From assembly GCA_014529385.2 (NCBI GenBank), contig CM043950.1, positions 156,029,545-156,093,544 of the forward strand: a DNA stretch of 64,000 nt, read 5' to 3'. A program made the translations under genes and the position numbers. Of the stretch, positions 1-12,900 are shown in pieces. The stretch is from Adiantum capillus-veneris (taxonomy: Eukaryota > Streptophyta > Polypodiopsida > Polypodiales > Pteridaceae). Positions within the stretch are counted from its first letter, which is position 1. Every line of letters begins with the position of its first letter. The notes under the pieces are model-generated. The model made no database searches. It was not told the origin of the DNA and worked only from the letters and a program-made list of their open reading frames with translations.

Positions 1-660
1 CAGATGAGCCTTGTGAAACTTTAGCAAGACCCAATCGTTTTCTTTAAAGGCTAAGACTCTTCTGTGATTATTAGTAGCAACCCTTTTTGCCTTTGCTTTG
101 AGATGGATGTAACCTCTTTGATCTTTGGACAAGATTCTTGTGAGTCTTGGCTATATTCATCAGCAGTGAAGATCTTCCCATGTACTTTAAGTAGTAAGAG
201 ACTTTTGGATCTTTCCTTTTTAACCTCGAAAGGTGCTTTTCCCATAGAAGTATGTACAATGTCATTGTATGCATACTCCACAAGAGGTAGGTACTTCTTT
301 CATTGAGAACATTGATCCACTTCCATGACATAGGCTTTTAGTAGATCAAGAATCGTTATATTAGTTATTTCACTTTGGTCATCCGTTTGTGGATGATAGA
401 CCGAAAGAGAAATTTAATCTACTTCCTAGATTCTCAAAGAGACCCTTCTAGAAAGTACTGGTTATTCTAGGATCTTTGTCTGACACTATGGGTGTTGGGA
501 ATCCATGATGCTTGAAAATTTGAGATCTAAAGAGGGTTCCCATTTGATGTGTCTTAATAGTCTTTTTGATAGGCATAGAGTGTGTTTTCTTGTTAAGCCT
601 GTCGACTGAAACAATCCAAGTTGCTTCCCTCGATCAAATTTCAACTTTTAGTATACCACG
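1..660 (-). pseudogene. Gypsy integrase core and C-terminal remnant
   Basis: The minus strand carries the integrase core pattern around PTPIVSDKDPRITS (second catalytic Asp region) near 470-500, then a typical gypsy stretch YAYNDIVHTSMGKAPFE at about 230-275, then VLLKFHKAHL near the window start. In-frame stops interrupt the core. Known family role: insertion of the element cDNA. Not functional here. Confidence 0.75.
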
Positions 661-1199
661 CAGTTTGAAACATACTCTTGTATGTCTACTTTTCATGGTA
701 GACCAACAGAAATATATTTATACTCTTCGAAGAGTAGGCTATGGAATCCCTCTTTGCCCCGCATAAGGAGAAGTATGGGATTCATACATGACTTTCTTAT
801 TGTATGGATGATTAACACATGGACTATTGCCGTTTGGAAGATAACCATCCTTCAAGGTAAATGGTTCTTTTTTCTTCCCTATTGTAAAGGCTGTAATTAC
901 ATACTTAAAGTCTCAATCAGTAGCATACTCATCTATTATAAAAGATAGATCATTGCGAGTTGCTATAGACACCACATTTATCCTTGGTCGTTGTGAAATT
1001 GCATCGACCACTTGATTGTGCTTGTTAGCAATGTGAGCAAATTGAAAAAGAAAATTTGCTCACCTCATTTGTTTATTGGAGAGCTTGGTTTGCATCATGA
1101 AGTTCTTGAGGCTTTGTGATCCATTCATAGAATGAATGGAGTCCCCAAGAGATAGTGTTTCCACGTGTTTAGGGCATATAGAATAGCTAGTAGCTCTTT

Positions 1200-1965
1200 T
1201 TTGTATTTGCCCAATACTCACTTATCGAAGTTGGGTCTTTGACTCTCATATGCTATTGCATGCCCTTTTTGAAGCAAAATATCTCCAAGGCAAATACGAC
1301 AAGCGTCACATTGGACCTCAAATGGCTTTGAGAGATCTAGTAGTGTGAGCACACGTTGAGAGATAAGATTCTCCTTAAGCTTCTTTAAAAGCTTCTTGCA
1401 GTCCATGAATACTTAACGTTCTTTTTTTGTTAAGTCATGTAATGGGCTTGCTATTAGCGAGAATTTTATAATGAAGCATCTATAGTATGCACACATACCT
1501 ATGAAGCTTTGTACCTCCTGTAGATTCCTTGGATCAGGCCATCCTTTTATTATCTTAACTTTGCTGGATCCATACGAGTGCCATCTTTAGAGATAATGTG
1601 ACCTAAATATTGAATCTCTTGTACGAAAAATTCACTTCTCTTTTGATAAATGAAAAGCTTATTCTCTCTCACAACTTGAAAGATTACCTAGAGGTGTCAC
1701 TTGTACTCCTCAAGAGAATTTGAATGGCCTGAAGATTTTTGTCCATCATGAGTTTAAATGCATCTGGAGAATTTGTTAGGCCAAAACTATCAAATAGATT
1801 TTCTACCCGCGGCACGGGAAATTTATTTTTGATAGTACTCTTATTTAGTACAATATAATCGACACACATGGGATATGTGTCATCTTTCTTTTGAGCTAAA
1901 AGCAATGGTGAACAAAATGGAGAGGAGCTAGACCTCACCATCCCTTTTTCCACCAATTCATGCAC
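1200..1965 (-). pseudogene. Gypsy reverse transcriptase and RNase H remnant
   Basis: At 1965-1684 the minus strand gives a reverse transcriptase N-terminal block (SSSPFCSPLLLAQKKD, CVDYIVLNKSTIKNKFPVPR) that jumps directly to FGLTNSPDAFKLMMD, so part of the palm domain is deleted. At 1406-1218 it gives the RNase H start (KPFEVQCDACRICLGDILLQ). The catalytic YxDD box is not recoverable. Confidence 0.8.
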
Positions 1966-2160
1966 TTGCCTAATGATCTCCTCTTGTTGAGCTTGTGAAA
2001 CTCAATAAGGAGGCTTGTTAGGCAGTGAGCTTCCTGGTAGGAGCTCAATTACATGGTCATCATCCCTCATTTTAGAGCTAGCTCACTAGGGATGTCATCA
2101 TTGAAAACATCTTGGGATCCATTTAGGAAATTAGACAACTCTAATTCCTCTTGATTCCCT

Positions 2161-3375
2161 TTATTGCAAGGATATGGTGTTTCCCGATTCATTAGCATCT
2201 ATGTACATGCTCTCTTCCCTGTAGGTGAAGAAGATTCTCCTTTCAGGGAACTTCATGTTGGAAGTCATGTGGTTAAACCATGGCGCCCCAACGATAGCAT
2301 TCTCATGTTTGAGAGGGAAGATGAAGAAATCCTTTTTGTCCACATAGCTTTGGACATGAAACCTTAATTCTCCAATGAAATAAGTAACTGAGACGTCTTG
2401 TCCCTTGATAGCTCCATTGGCTTTCAATGAATCTCTTATCTTGTGGGCTTGTATGCCTAGCTTAGTGGTCAACTCTATGGATATGAAGTTGTGAGTTGAA
2501 CTAGGGTTAAACAAAATAAAGTCATCATGCTCTTGCATCTTTCCCCAAGCATAGGAAAGGAGAAATCATTGGCAATGAGCATCCTCTTTTGGAGCTTCAA
2601 ACATAGAGACTCTAGGAGTCTCATTATGGGTAATTCTCTTGGGGTAAAGATGATAACCATGGCCTTGCTCCCCACACTTAAAACATTTGTGGTCCTTACT
2701 AAAGCTTCTAGCTCTTTAGGAGAGAGTTTATATTTACCTTTGTAAACTCCCTTCTCCTTGGATCGATTGTTGTTGTTGGAATAGCCTTGGTAAGAATTTT
2801 AATCCCGCATAGAATTGTTGCTTTTGCTCGGCAAAGTCTATCTTTTGAAAGATAGTAGCCTTGAGATGTAAATCCCAAAACTTGTCCACATATTTGTGGA
2901 TAGACTCACGAGAGAGAAGCTTTAAACTTCAACATTTGGTAAGCACTTTGCCCTTTGCATCACTTGCAAGGAATTGCTTCATGATGAAAACTCGTAGAGT
3001 TTTCCATGTCTTTGGGGCTTCGCTGTTGCCACGAAGGCTAGCCCACCATTGACAAGCCGATTTTTGGAAGTGCATAGCTACATGGCATAGCTTGGAGGAC
3101 TTCGTGAAGCCCTCGTCTCCAAAGGCCCATCAAATTGTTGGATGAAGGCCAATACTGCTCGTAGATGATGCCCTTATGTCGAGGTTGGTTGCAAATGAAG
3201 CCCTTGTTCTTGGGCATGCAAAGAGGGTAGGACAAAGAAGCTTACGACATGAGAAGCTCGTGCAAAAGAAGTATTTAAAAAGAAAAAGTGAAGTGTAGCT
3301 ATCAATCACCATCGGGACTTGGCCAAGATGGTTAGCATAATCATCACCCCTCTGTTTGCCGCTACTCGAGTTCAA
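2161..3375 (-). pseudogene. Gypsy gag and protease remnant
   Basis: Minus-strand fragments include a gag capsid-like section (about 3375-2750), a zinc knuckle at about 2690-2640 reading CFKCGEQGHGYHLY, where the fourth ligand Cys is replaced by Tyr, and a retropepsin-like section at 2538-2161 with FNPSSTHNFIS where family members have a D-S/T-G catalytic motif. Both changes indicate decay. Confidence 0.65.
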
Positions 3376-3420
3376 ATTCGGTTTTGATTCATGGTTTTAG
3401 TCTCATTGTATAACAAGGCA

Positions 3421-3687
3421 AGGGCATGGTGGAGTCTGTGGAGATTCCCGGCATTAAAACAAAAGAGCTGCCAAATACGTATTTCCAATAAAGAAAGTAT
3501 TTATACAAAAGTTCATTTAGAGCACTGGACTGAGACATAAAGTTACGTCCCAATTTCCGTTGCCTGGTTTCCTAGTATTTTCCATTGCCGGGGTTAAAGT
3601 TCCCAAGGCTCCTCGAATTGAGAAGTACTGCTGCTTCTTGCTCTGCAGGCTCAGCCTGTAGGAGGGAGAGAGAAGAGAGAGAGGGAG
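3421..3687 (+). promoter_or_regulatory. Presumed promoter and 5' UTR of the RS-CCCH gene
   Basis: This stretch separates the antisense gypsy remnant from the first coding exon. A TATA-like stretch (tatttataca) lies at about 3488-3497, and a GA-rich tract at 3662-3687 runs up to the start codon, a common plant 5' UTR composition. The ATG at 3688 has a purine at -3 and G at +4. The transcription start is not determinable from sequence alone. Confidence 0.4.
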
Positions 3688-3977
3688 ATGGCAACAGAGG
3701 TCAGGGAAACCCGCTCACGGTCACCATCACCTCCGCGTGCTCGCTCCAGATCGCCAGTAAGGAGACGATCAGGGTCGCGGTCTCGGTCTCGGTCTCGTTC
3801 ACGTTCACGATCCTCCCGCTCCCGCTCCCCCTCCCGCTCCCATTCAGCTGATCGTCGACCTTCGAAGAAATTCGATCTTACACTCCCTGTATGCAGAGAT
3901 TTCACTCGTGGCAGGTGCTCAAGAGCCCCTATCGATTGCCGCTATGCCCATCCCCCTTCCAGTGTTGCGGTAGACGG
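3688..3977 (+). CDS. Exon 1: RS domain and zinc finger 1
   Basis: Encodes residues 1-96 plus two bases of codon 97. It contains SRSP-type repeats, a (RS)n core near residues 30-42, and finger 1 ([10 protein letters not shown], then DCRYAHPP), spacing CX7CX6CX3H. The donor is placed at GACGG|GTATGC because this phase (2) is what exon 2 requires. A donor three codons earlier (GCG|GTAGAC) would put exon 2 out of frame. Confidence 0.88.
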
Positions 3978-6900
3978 GTATGCTATCTATCTCTTCTTTC
4001 CGTTTCCTGTTACCTCATGGTTTATGCTGACTTTCATGTAGATGAAACTGGTTTTTATAGTTCCTTTCGTTTTTGAGCAACTTGATTGCTAGCATGCAGA
4101 ACAGAAATAGAAAATCCATCAGGGAAACAATGCATTAGAGGCAAAACGCCTGTGTAGTCACCAGTCAGGGCAGGATTTTACCTAGCAGGCAGGGGATCTG
4201 GCGATGGAAGTGCTTCTGTGCATGTTTTTATCAACTTCAGCCCAGTTCATGCTGCATAAGTTCTAACCATGTAGAGGTTTGCCAAATGAGAGCAAGACAA
4301 GGAAATTTGATGGTGAGGGGTTGGAAGCCCCTGCCATCCAGGCAGCTATTTTCCTTTTGGAGGGTCCCTGGGTAGAACAAAATTTGGAGTATGATTCTCT
4401 TATTTAGAAAGCTTCATTTTGTGGTCCATCATCAATGTAATTGGCGTTTGTCTGGTGAAGGGGATTAATCATACTTTGGCTCACAACAGAGTGCACTTTA
4501 GCTGGATGGCTTTGTGTAGCACTATTGTTCCCACAGTGCTGGAGTGTTTGGCATCCATTTGGTTAGATTTTGGTAAAGTTTCTTTTTCTGTTTGTTTACA
4601 TGTGAGCTTGTATTGTTGGCCATTTTGTATCTGGGTATTTTGATCATGTATGATCTTTGCAACTTTTTGGGCGCAAACATCTTTTTTCTGTACGTTATTC
4701 TCTTCTCTTTTGAGTAAGTCTTTTCAGATGGCTTTAACTAGTAATGTCAGTTGACAGTCTACTGGTCTGAAAATCTCAACGTCCATTTTTGTATGTTAGG
4801 AATGAAGTCACAGTCTGCTATGATTCCCTGCGGGATCGCTGTGCTCGTGGTTTTGTTTGTAGATTCTTTCATCCGCCTCCACATCTCCGAGCGTAAGTTT
4901 CATGAACATTGCTTTCTTGATTTGTTGAGCTTCTTGTTTACCCTTACCATTCTGTTTATGAGAGACGAAAACAATGACCACATACCTTTTTTTGCTCTTT
5001 TTGGATCTGGATTTGATATTTCTTTGTGGTTGGTGTTTGTGCCTTGGGAGTCCTAGCTAATAGGCATTTCGTCCTTCGTAAATTGTAATAATACATAGGA
5101 AGATGCAAGAAGCAGCAGGAATTCAAGGAACACGAAGCTCTTCTTATTATCAAGTATCTTCTAATAACTCTCATTTTCTATGGCAACTTCAAAACTTATG
5201 TCTCTGGTAAAATTCTGATCTGTGCTGTTATCGATGTGGATATTTGAAGGAGATGCCCTATGACGGGCGCCGCAGTTCACATGCTTTGCCTCCACCACCA
5301 CCGCCACCAAGTTCTCGTGGGCAGGAAGTTTCCAAACCAACGTTGGAGGTACTCTCTTTGTTGTACTACGGAGGATAGTGGAAAAGATACGTCTTGTAGA
5401 TGTGCTATGTGCTTTTTTTATAAATATCAGCCTGTGTACAGTGACGTAGAATATTCTTGTTTTCTTTCTCATTCCCGTGCTGCTTTTGTGTTGTACTAAG
5501 AGCAACATGCCGAGTCTTTTCTAGACATTAAAGATTTTTAGCAGTTACGATAAGAGACATTTTGTCCTTCACGCATTATTGATTGGTAAGGGTCTAAGTG
5601 TCAAAGTCGACAATGCGGAAGCGTAGAGACCAAGGGGAGAGAGAGAGAGAGAGAGTCTCTTAACCTTGGCAATGAATGATTGAATGTGTATACAATGGAT
5701 GTGTATACAATGGAGGCAAGGGGTTGCTTATATAGCAAGCCCAGTAAATTGCCCTACCCAAGACTTTGACAAATAAGTAAAGTAAATACCTAAAAGCCAA
5801 ACTAAATAATGGGATCACATTGGGCAGTTCACTTGAGATGCCAAAACTATAACACCCTCTCTACAGCTCATAGTGGACATCAATAGTGAGACTAAGTCGA
5901 TGAAGAAGCTACCATGGACACCCAGTAGTGGTCACCAACTGGATACACCTCGGTGTTGCTCTCCTCAACTTTGTACCTGAAAGTAATGCCATCTTGAGCA
6001 TCGGTTGCCTGTGTAGAAACTTTGATCTGTAGACTATACTACGTCCAATAATCCCCATTCATGATTTGTGAACACATCACGTCCAAAATATAAAAATTCA
6101 AGATAATGAACTGTTGAACACATCCTGTCCATAATCTAACCAACAACAATGGATTGGTGCACTCATTTATAGTGTTTTAGACGTCTGATTGGTTCCCTGC
6201 CAGATGCTTATGCATTGAACTCCAACCTAAGCAATAGAAAGAAAACCGAAAGGGACTGTCACATGGATGGGCACCACGTGCCAATGAAAAAGAACAAATT
6301 GAACAACTTTAAGTACTTCAAATAACATTGAAGTGAAAGAGATGAGTGAACCCTTTCATCTTACCTTTGATTAGATGCGATCAAAGCCTTGATCTTTTCA
6401 TCTTTGTGTTGTTTTGAGGGTTTCACGTGTGCGTATGTGTATGTGTGCGTGTAAGATTCCAATGGCTACACACGATGTATTTGCTACAAACACTAAGCTT
6501 TCTTAAGTGAAAGCCTTCACAGTCTCCCCAAAAATCCTCACAGCTAGAGGCTCGACGCCTTCCTGGCAAGACCGCCAACTCTTTGACACACTTGTTGGTG
6601 AACCTGACGCGAAGTTTGTTAGGGTGAGTTAGTGGGGATCTGCAAGCTACTTCAACCATGGGTGATCATCATCCACAGCAGTAATGTATGCCTTTTGATC
6701 CCGCTGCAATGCAAATTTTTTGAGCATTTGCCTTATTTCTGCAAAGTATCTTCGTGGCTATGTAAAGGAGATGGAGTTGCATTGTGTGCCAGAAGATTAG
6801 ATTCTCCAAAAATTTGATCTTGTTGTGACTCCCGAGATTAGAAAGCATGTGAGAGGAATCAGGAATGAGCGAGATACGGAGTGGCGGAGTTCCACCCCAA

Positions 6901-9900
6901 GAGAGCACTTGCCCCAAACCTTGGCGTCCCTTTCGGTATTTCTTTATATTGCTTGAACTCAGTACAACGCCGGTACTCCACGCTCTGCACCGTCACTGGG
7001 AAGCGTGCCAGAGAATGAGCCCATGGCATATATATAAAGGCCCTTGGCCTGCCAAAAGCAGTTACATGAAAAGCATCAAACTCTAAAAGCATCAGGCCTC
7101 CCAAAAGAAGCCTAGCGCTAATCACGAGATTCCGTACAATCGCCATGTCAACATGTAGCAATGCAAAGCGCGAAAATCCGTACAGGCTACCATGTGGCAC
7201 TGCCAACACAAATCGCGGGTGTCCATACAGTTGCCACATCATCATCTTCTACGCTTTTTTTTTTGTGTGTGTGTGTGTGTGTGTTGGTCTCGCTTTATTT
7301 TAATGGCTTTATGTCCCTTGGACCCCATCGGATGGGGTCTTGTAAGTCGGTGGGAACTCTTCTTTAACAAAAGGCCACTCGGCAAGACTTTTAAAGTTGG
7401 TAAAACTTCTTCTGTTGCTTCTGCTGCTTGTGGTTCTTTTGCTACTTCTAGGGTTTAGGCCCGCCCCTCGGCTAGGATGTGCAAGTTGGCTCCGTTCTTT
7501 AGTGGCTTGACACATTAGCAGTTTGTGACAGGGGCACCATGGTTTGATGCTAGTGCTCTCTTGGGATGGAACTCCGCCATTCTGCGTCTCGTGTGTTGTT
7601 CTCTCTCTCTCTCTCTCAATTCAATGTTTAGACGTGCTTAAAGTTGTCTCATTTGTTCTTTGCCGTTGGCATTGGTGCCCTCCCGTTACAGTTGTATAGC
7701 ATTGTGTGCTTTTTGCAAAGCATGCTGGTTCTATCAAGAACAAACAAAGCATCACGGTATTTATGGATTTGGCAAAGTATCTATAGTTTCTCCTTGACGA
7801 GCTTCACGACATTCTCTCGCGGTATCCTCAACAGAAATTTCCGATCCTGCAAAGGTTCCAAAAGTTTCTAAACTACATGTTACCTCCTTTGATACCCCCG
7901 GTGGTACCCCCTCCTCCAGCACCTGAAAGTTTAAATGTCACGTGACACATCCCAACCCTATGTGTCCGTGGACAAGCTACACCACAGCAGGGTTCAGTCA
8001 GTCCAGTCAAGTTTAGATTAGCAGTGATCTGGCACTTTTGTGAGTCTATTCGTAGACCGTGCATGCCCAATCACTTAGCATAGATGCATATCCTCCGGTT
8101 GCACACAGCATGATCATCGGAATTCCCATCAGAATCCATTAGCATCAGCTAGGGGAATTTTCCAGTGCATTTAGCCTATTTTCCTATTTATTGGGATTTT
8201 CACTTATTATTTTTTAAGTGACTTTCCAACAAAAGTAGGTAGGGCAATTTTGCTAAGTTAATATATAAGCAAACCCAAGTTAGCACTTCTGGCAGAAGAG
8301 GCAGCAGGAGCACCTTGCTCAACAGGCAACTTCTCAGCAAGACCAACCGCCGCGACTACTCTGGCGTTTTCTATACAGAAGACCTAGCGTTTTTGCATCA
8401 GATCAGCCTTGGCGATTTGTGCACAGCAGATCAGCCCCGGCATCATCACGACACAGCAGATCAGCCTAGCGTTTTTGCATTTGCAGAACCCGGCGACAGA
8501 AGGACCAATTTCAGCCCCTGGCGTTTTTGGATTTCAGCAGCAAATTAAGACCGGCATCATTCAAATAAAGTGTAGCAGATTCAGCCCGTAAAGACCATCA
8601 GTTTTTAGCCCTAAGAAACCTCAATTTTCAGCCAAGAAAACGCAGCCAAAACAGTCACTTTCAGCCACCGAAACAGTCCCGAAATTCAGCGATTAGAAGA
8701 TCTCAGATTTCAGCAATCGTCGTCATCGTCATCGTCGTCGTCATCACCGTCACCGTCGTCGTCATCGGCATAGACCAAGTTGCATAGTCCATTGCATACG
8801 CATTGTACACCTTTGTGCAATCAAAGAATAGACCACTCTCGCCGACGAGAGTGGGGCCTTCGGAGGAGGGTTTTACAACCTCTCGGGTGTCGTATCTCTT
8901 CTCTCTCCTTCTCTCAGTCTCATTCACTTGCACGCACAATATCCAATCACTTTGTTCGTGACCACAACACTCTACAAGACGGAAAGCTCTCTCTTTCCCT
9001 AAAGAACTAAAAGGAACCTTGAGCAGTAAAGATCACTAATCTTCAGAAAATACAACATTCATTCCGCTGCACCTAACATTGGTATCAGAGCTTTGGAAGT
9101 GTTCTGCATTACTCAAGGAAAGAACCACAAGAACCATTAGAATTTTTTTGCTTGTTGAGGTCGCACGAACCGAAGTTTACTTGGGCGTGGCGATTCCTAA
9201 TCGTGTTTTGTTGAAGAGTGACAGGAATCCCAAGAAAGAAGGGCTTGTCCAGCCTCCCCTTGTGTCTCTTTTCACTCATTGAGAGCGGACCGTGCACTTA
9301 GCGGTCGGCCAATCGACGTGAGGTGGGAAAAAGCAACCTTGGTGTGAGTGCAAGGCCGCCAAGGGGTGCGCCCGCTGTCACAAAGTGATGACGTGGCGGA
9401 CAGCAGAAACCCTAATTTTTGCCAGAAACCCTAAAATTCCTGCAAACCCTAATTTTTGCCAAAAACCCTAAATTCCGGAAATCGCGGAGGCGGATTATTA
9501 TTATTATTATTATTATTATTTTTTTTTTGGAAAATGATGAGCGACGCGAATTTTGCTTTTGCTTTTTAAAAAAAAAAAAAAAAGAGAAAAGACTCTCTAA
9601 GAGAGAGAGAGAACTGATGCTTTTGATTTTAAAAGCTTTTGGGGCTCTGCTTTTGGGCATCCCTTGTAACCTTTAAATTAGTGGTGAGGGCCTCACTTCT
9701 CAGAGCATCTGGACGCAGAGTCTGAGAGTGAAACCCTAACCGCTCTCATGTACTTTGATGATTGATTAATACAAAAAGAAATACCGAAAGGGGCGCCAGT
9801 CTTTGGGGCCAATATCTCTAGGCACGGAACTCCGCCGGGCCAGTACAAATCTATTGTGATCTGTGAATTGTTTTGAAGTGGTTATTTGGTGCTGTCGCGG

Positions 9901-12900
9901 TTGATTCTTGACTTGGAGTGTCCAAGTTTGTTACAGTGGTATCAGAGCACGGCCGATTTCTCTTCTACGGGAAATCCGATCTCCGAATTTTTTTTTCCGC
10001 GGCACCTATGGCTTCAGGCAATGATCAGTCGACTCCCTCGGCATCTGGAGATGCGGGCTGGGATCACAACGAAGATTCAGACAGAGAGTATGGCCCGCCT
10101 CGGCCTACTCAGGCGGAGCAAACAGAGATGGAGCGTCGTCAATTGATTGGCGATGCAACAAAGATGATGCTCAATTTTGCCAAGGACCCGAAGATGGTAA
10201 AATATATGAACCAGACCTCTTTGAAAGAGGTACAGATGGAGTGGCAGAGAACCACAACACCACTCCCGAAACCCGCTCTCAAGAAACCTTCTACCTCCAA
10301 GAAATATACGGAGAAGGAACTGGAGAACGTGGTTGATGCACGGATTGCTCAGCTTTTCGACGTGCAAAAGAAAGGCAAAAAGCACGGCAAAAAGCAGAAC
10401 AAAGGTACTGACTTCTCGGGATATTTGGGTCGTCAGTCGACATTCGACAAAGCAAAGAAACGGAAGAAGCGTGTTCGATTTGAAGGAGTACCCAGTTCTT
10501 CTTCTTCTTCTTCTGACAATTCTTCTAGCTCCTCGGATTAGAGCGAAGAAGACGGAAAAAAAGCAAAAAGCGAAGCAAGACACAAAGCTTCGGAACGGGC
10601 AAGAAAAAGGCAAAGAAGGCTACATCTCGCCTAGAGACTGATAGTTCTACTGAGGACTCGTCTACAGACAGCTCAGATTCCGATGACGGAAAGTTTTATG
10701 CGAACAAGAAGAATTTTTACAAAGCCAACCAGTATGACTTTCTCGAAGATAACAGCAAGAAAGTCCGAGAGTTTAAGGAAGGTGGCCACTCGATCAAGTT
10801 TGATACTTTTCAGGATACTCAGATGCTTCGAAGGCTTTGTCTCTTATACAGCAGTTTGATATCGCTTTCGCGGGAGGACGCTATTCAGAGCACTCCAAGA
10901 TTCGGAGAGCTGCCTCTTACTCTGAGGGGAATGCTCCTACTTGGTGGTCCATGCTTCTATTAAGCAAGACTGTGCCAGTTACATGGCTGAAATTCAAGAG
11001 GCTTTTTATTTCTTCTTGGTTGACTCAAGAGTTTGAGCGAGATATACGAGCTGCTTGGAACCATCTCCGGATGACCAAGAGCGATACAGTGAATTCTTAT
11101 TGTGAAAGATTCTGGAGCTCTTTTCTACCCGCCTCTTCATTCAAGAAGATCTCGTTCAGAGAACAAATTGAGCGGTTTACCTTGGGTCTACCTACAGAGA
11201 TCCGAGATCACTGCTTGGAACAGAAGTCAGCTTCTATTCAGGAGTTGATGAGTCATGCGAAGCGGGGCTTTGCCATTCACTCTGGCAGTCTGACCTACCC
11301 CACAGATGAGGCCATGACACAACGAGCCAAACAGACTTCTGGGAATGAAAGTAGAATGAAAAAGAGCAACCCAGAGAAAAAAAAAGGATGCACGACCCAA
11401 GCTTACTCCTGAGGAGAGAGCTCGCTTCATCAGAGAGGGGAAGTGCTTTGGATGCGGGAAACATGGACATATTTCCGCAAAGTGCCCTGATAAGGCACAG
11501 AAAGAACAGAATGATAAAGATGACGACAGGTCTGAGAGTTCGAGAGCAGCTGAGGAATGTGGCAGAAAAGGCAGATAGAAAAGCAGAACTGGTACCACAT
11601 GGCGTGGGACTTGCACCGAATCAAATGAATGAAAGTACAAACTTTGCCGTTTTTTTTTGGGGCAAAGTGAAGGATGTAGAAGCTCTTTTGAAGGAGCCAA
11701 GGCCAACTTCTTTTCACTTGGAATTGGCGGCTCGATTTGGAACTGCGCCCGACAGACTGACGCCACAGGCGGAGGTAGTTCGACTGGCACCCGGATGGGA
11801 TGTTGCCATTACACCGAGCATTGGCAAACTTCGTTTGCAATGACAGGGGTGTTCAGGGCACGTGAGTGACGTTCTACTCGGGATCCCTTGGTACCACAAG
11901 AACTACGCCGTGGTTGACTACCGGGCCGAGAAAGCGACTTTGATAAATGAAGGGCTTAGAGATTGTACTTGATGAACTTCAGTTTTCTTACTCATTCTTT
12001 TGGGAGAACTGAACCATGGATAAAAGTTGAATATGTTTTGACCTGAAGAAAAGAACGCCAAGATTTTTTTCTCCACGCTCATGCCGATTGCTTTTGAGAG
12101 GGCCTGAAGATCATACCATTGATCTGATATCTGGAAGCACACCACGGAATCGGCCACCTTATTGTGTGAGCCGAGTACAGAATGAAAAGATTATGAACTC
12201 AGTGAAAGACCTCTTGGAAAAGGGTCTTGTCCAGCTTAGTACTTCACCGTATTGCTCTCCAGTGTTGTTGATTTTGAAGAAAGACAGATCTTGGAGAATG
12301 TGCATCGATTATAGCACTCTCAACGAAATCACCATCAAGAACAGATTTCCGATTCCTAGGATCGATGATATACTTGACAGGTTACAGGGATCCTCGTGCT
12401 TTAGCAGGATTGACTTGAAGAGTGGATATCATCAGATCAGGATAGCGCCAGGAGATGTCTACAAGACAGCTTTTCGGACGACTTTTGGGTTATTTGAGTT
12501 TTTGGTGATGCCTTTTGGCTTAACCAATGCTCCTGCGACATTTAACCGGATGATGGACAGGATTTTTCGAGAGTACAGGCTATTTGTTGGCACTTTCTTT
12601 GACGACATCATTGTTTTCTCGAAGAATGAGGCAGAACACAGAGATCATCTGCTTCAAGTCTTTTAGGCATTACGAGATCACACGCTAGTGATTAATGCAA
12701 AGAAAAGTCAATTTTTTTCCTACCAAAGATACACTTTTTGGGACACATTGTGTCAGCAGCAGGAGTGCAAATGGACCCGGCCAAGATAGAGACTATCCGT
12801 GATTGGCCCGATTTGAGGAATGTCCATGAAGTTAGAAGCTTCTTGGGACTATGTTCGTACTACAGGCGGTTCATACGAAAGTTTGCAGAGGTTGCTTCCC

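Larger units (their letters stand above)
1..3420 (-). mobile_element. Degenerate Ty3/gypsy retrotransposon, antisense, truncated by window edge
   Basis: Read on the minus strand from right to left, the region gives fragments of a gypsy polyprotein in the canonical order gag, protease, reverse transcriptase, RNase H, integrase. Frames are broken many times, so it is an old inactive copy. Its 3' end (rest of integrase and 3' LTR) lies left of position 1, and I could not find a 5' LTR or primer site near 3420, so the right border is approximate. It lies just upstream of the CCCH gene in opposite orientation. Confidence 0.85.

Noticed and set aside
3651-3905. 84-codon minus-strand frame with Arg/Glu/Asp repeats
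   Set aside because: Antisense shadow of the RS domain in exon 1; the + strand frame has the ATG context, splice sites and zinc finger.
3966-3975. Alternative exon 1 donor GCG|GTAGAC
   Set aside because: Gives phase 0 and would put exon 2 out of the frame that encodes finger 2; the donor at GACGG|GTATGC fits.
5161-5508. 115-codon minus-strand frame near exons 3-4
   Set aside because: Overlaps exon 4 in antisense; no domain, and the sense exons are supported by phase continuity.
9412-9676. Frames with poly-Ile or poly-Phe in both orientations
   Set aside because: Translation of (TTA)n and homopolymer tracts in the B LTR.
10077-10613. 178-codon open frame on the minus strand
   Set aside because: Exactly antisense to the B1 gag; its Cys/Phe/Arg-rich composition is what the reverse complement of Lys/Ser/Asp codons gives.
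11227-11790. 187-codon open frame on the minus strand
   Set aside because: Antisense to B1 gag and protease; B2 has a matching shadow, and no domain is visible.
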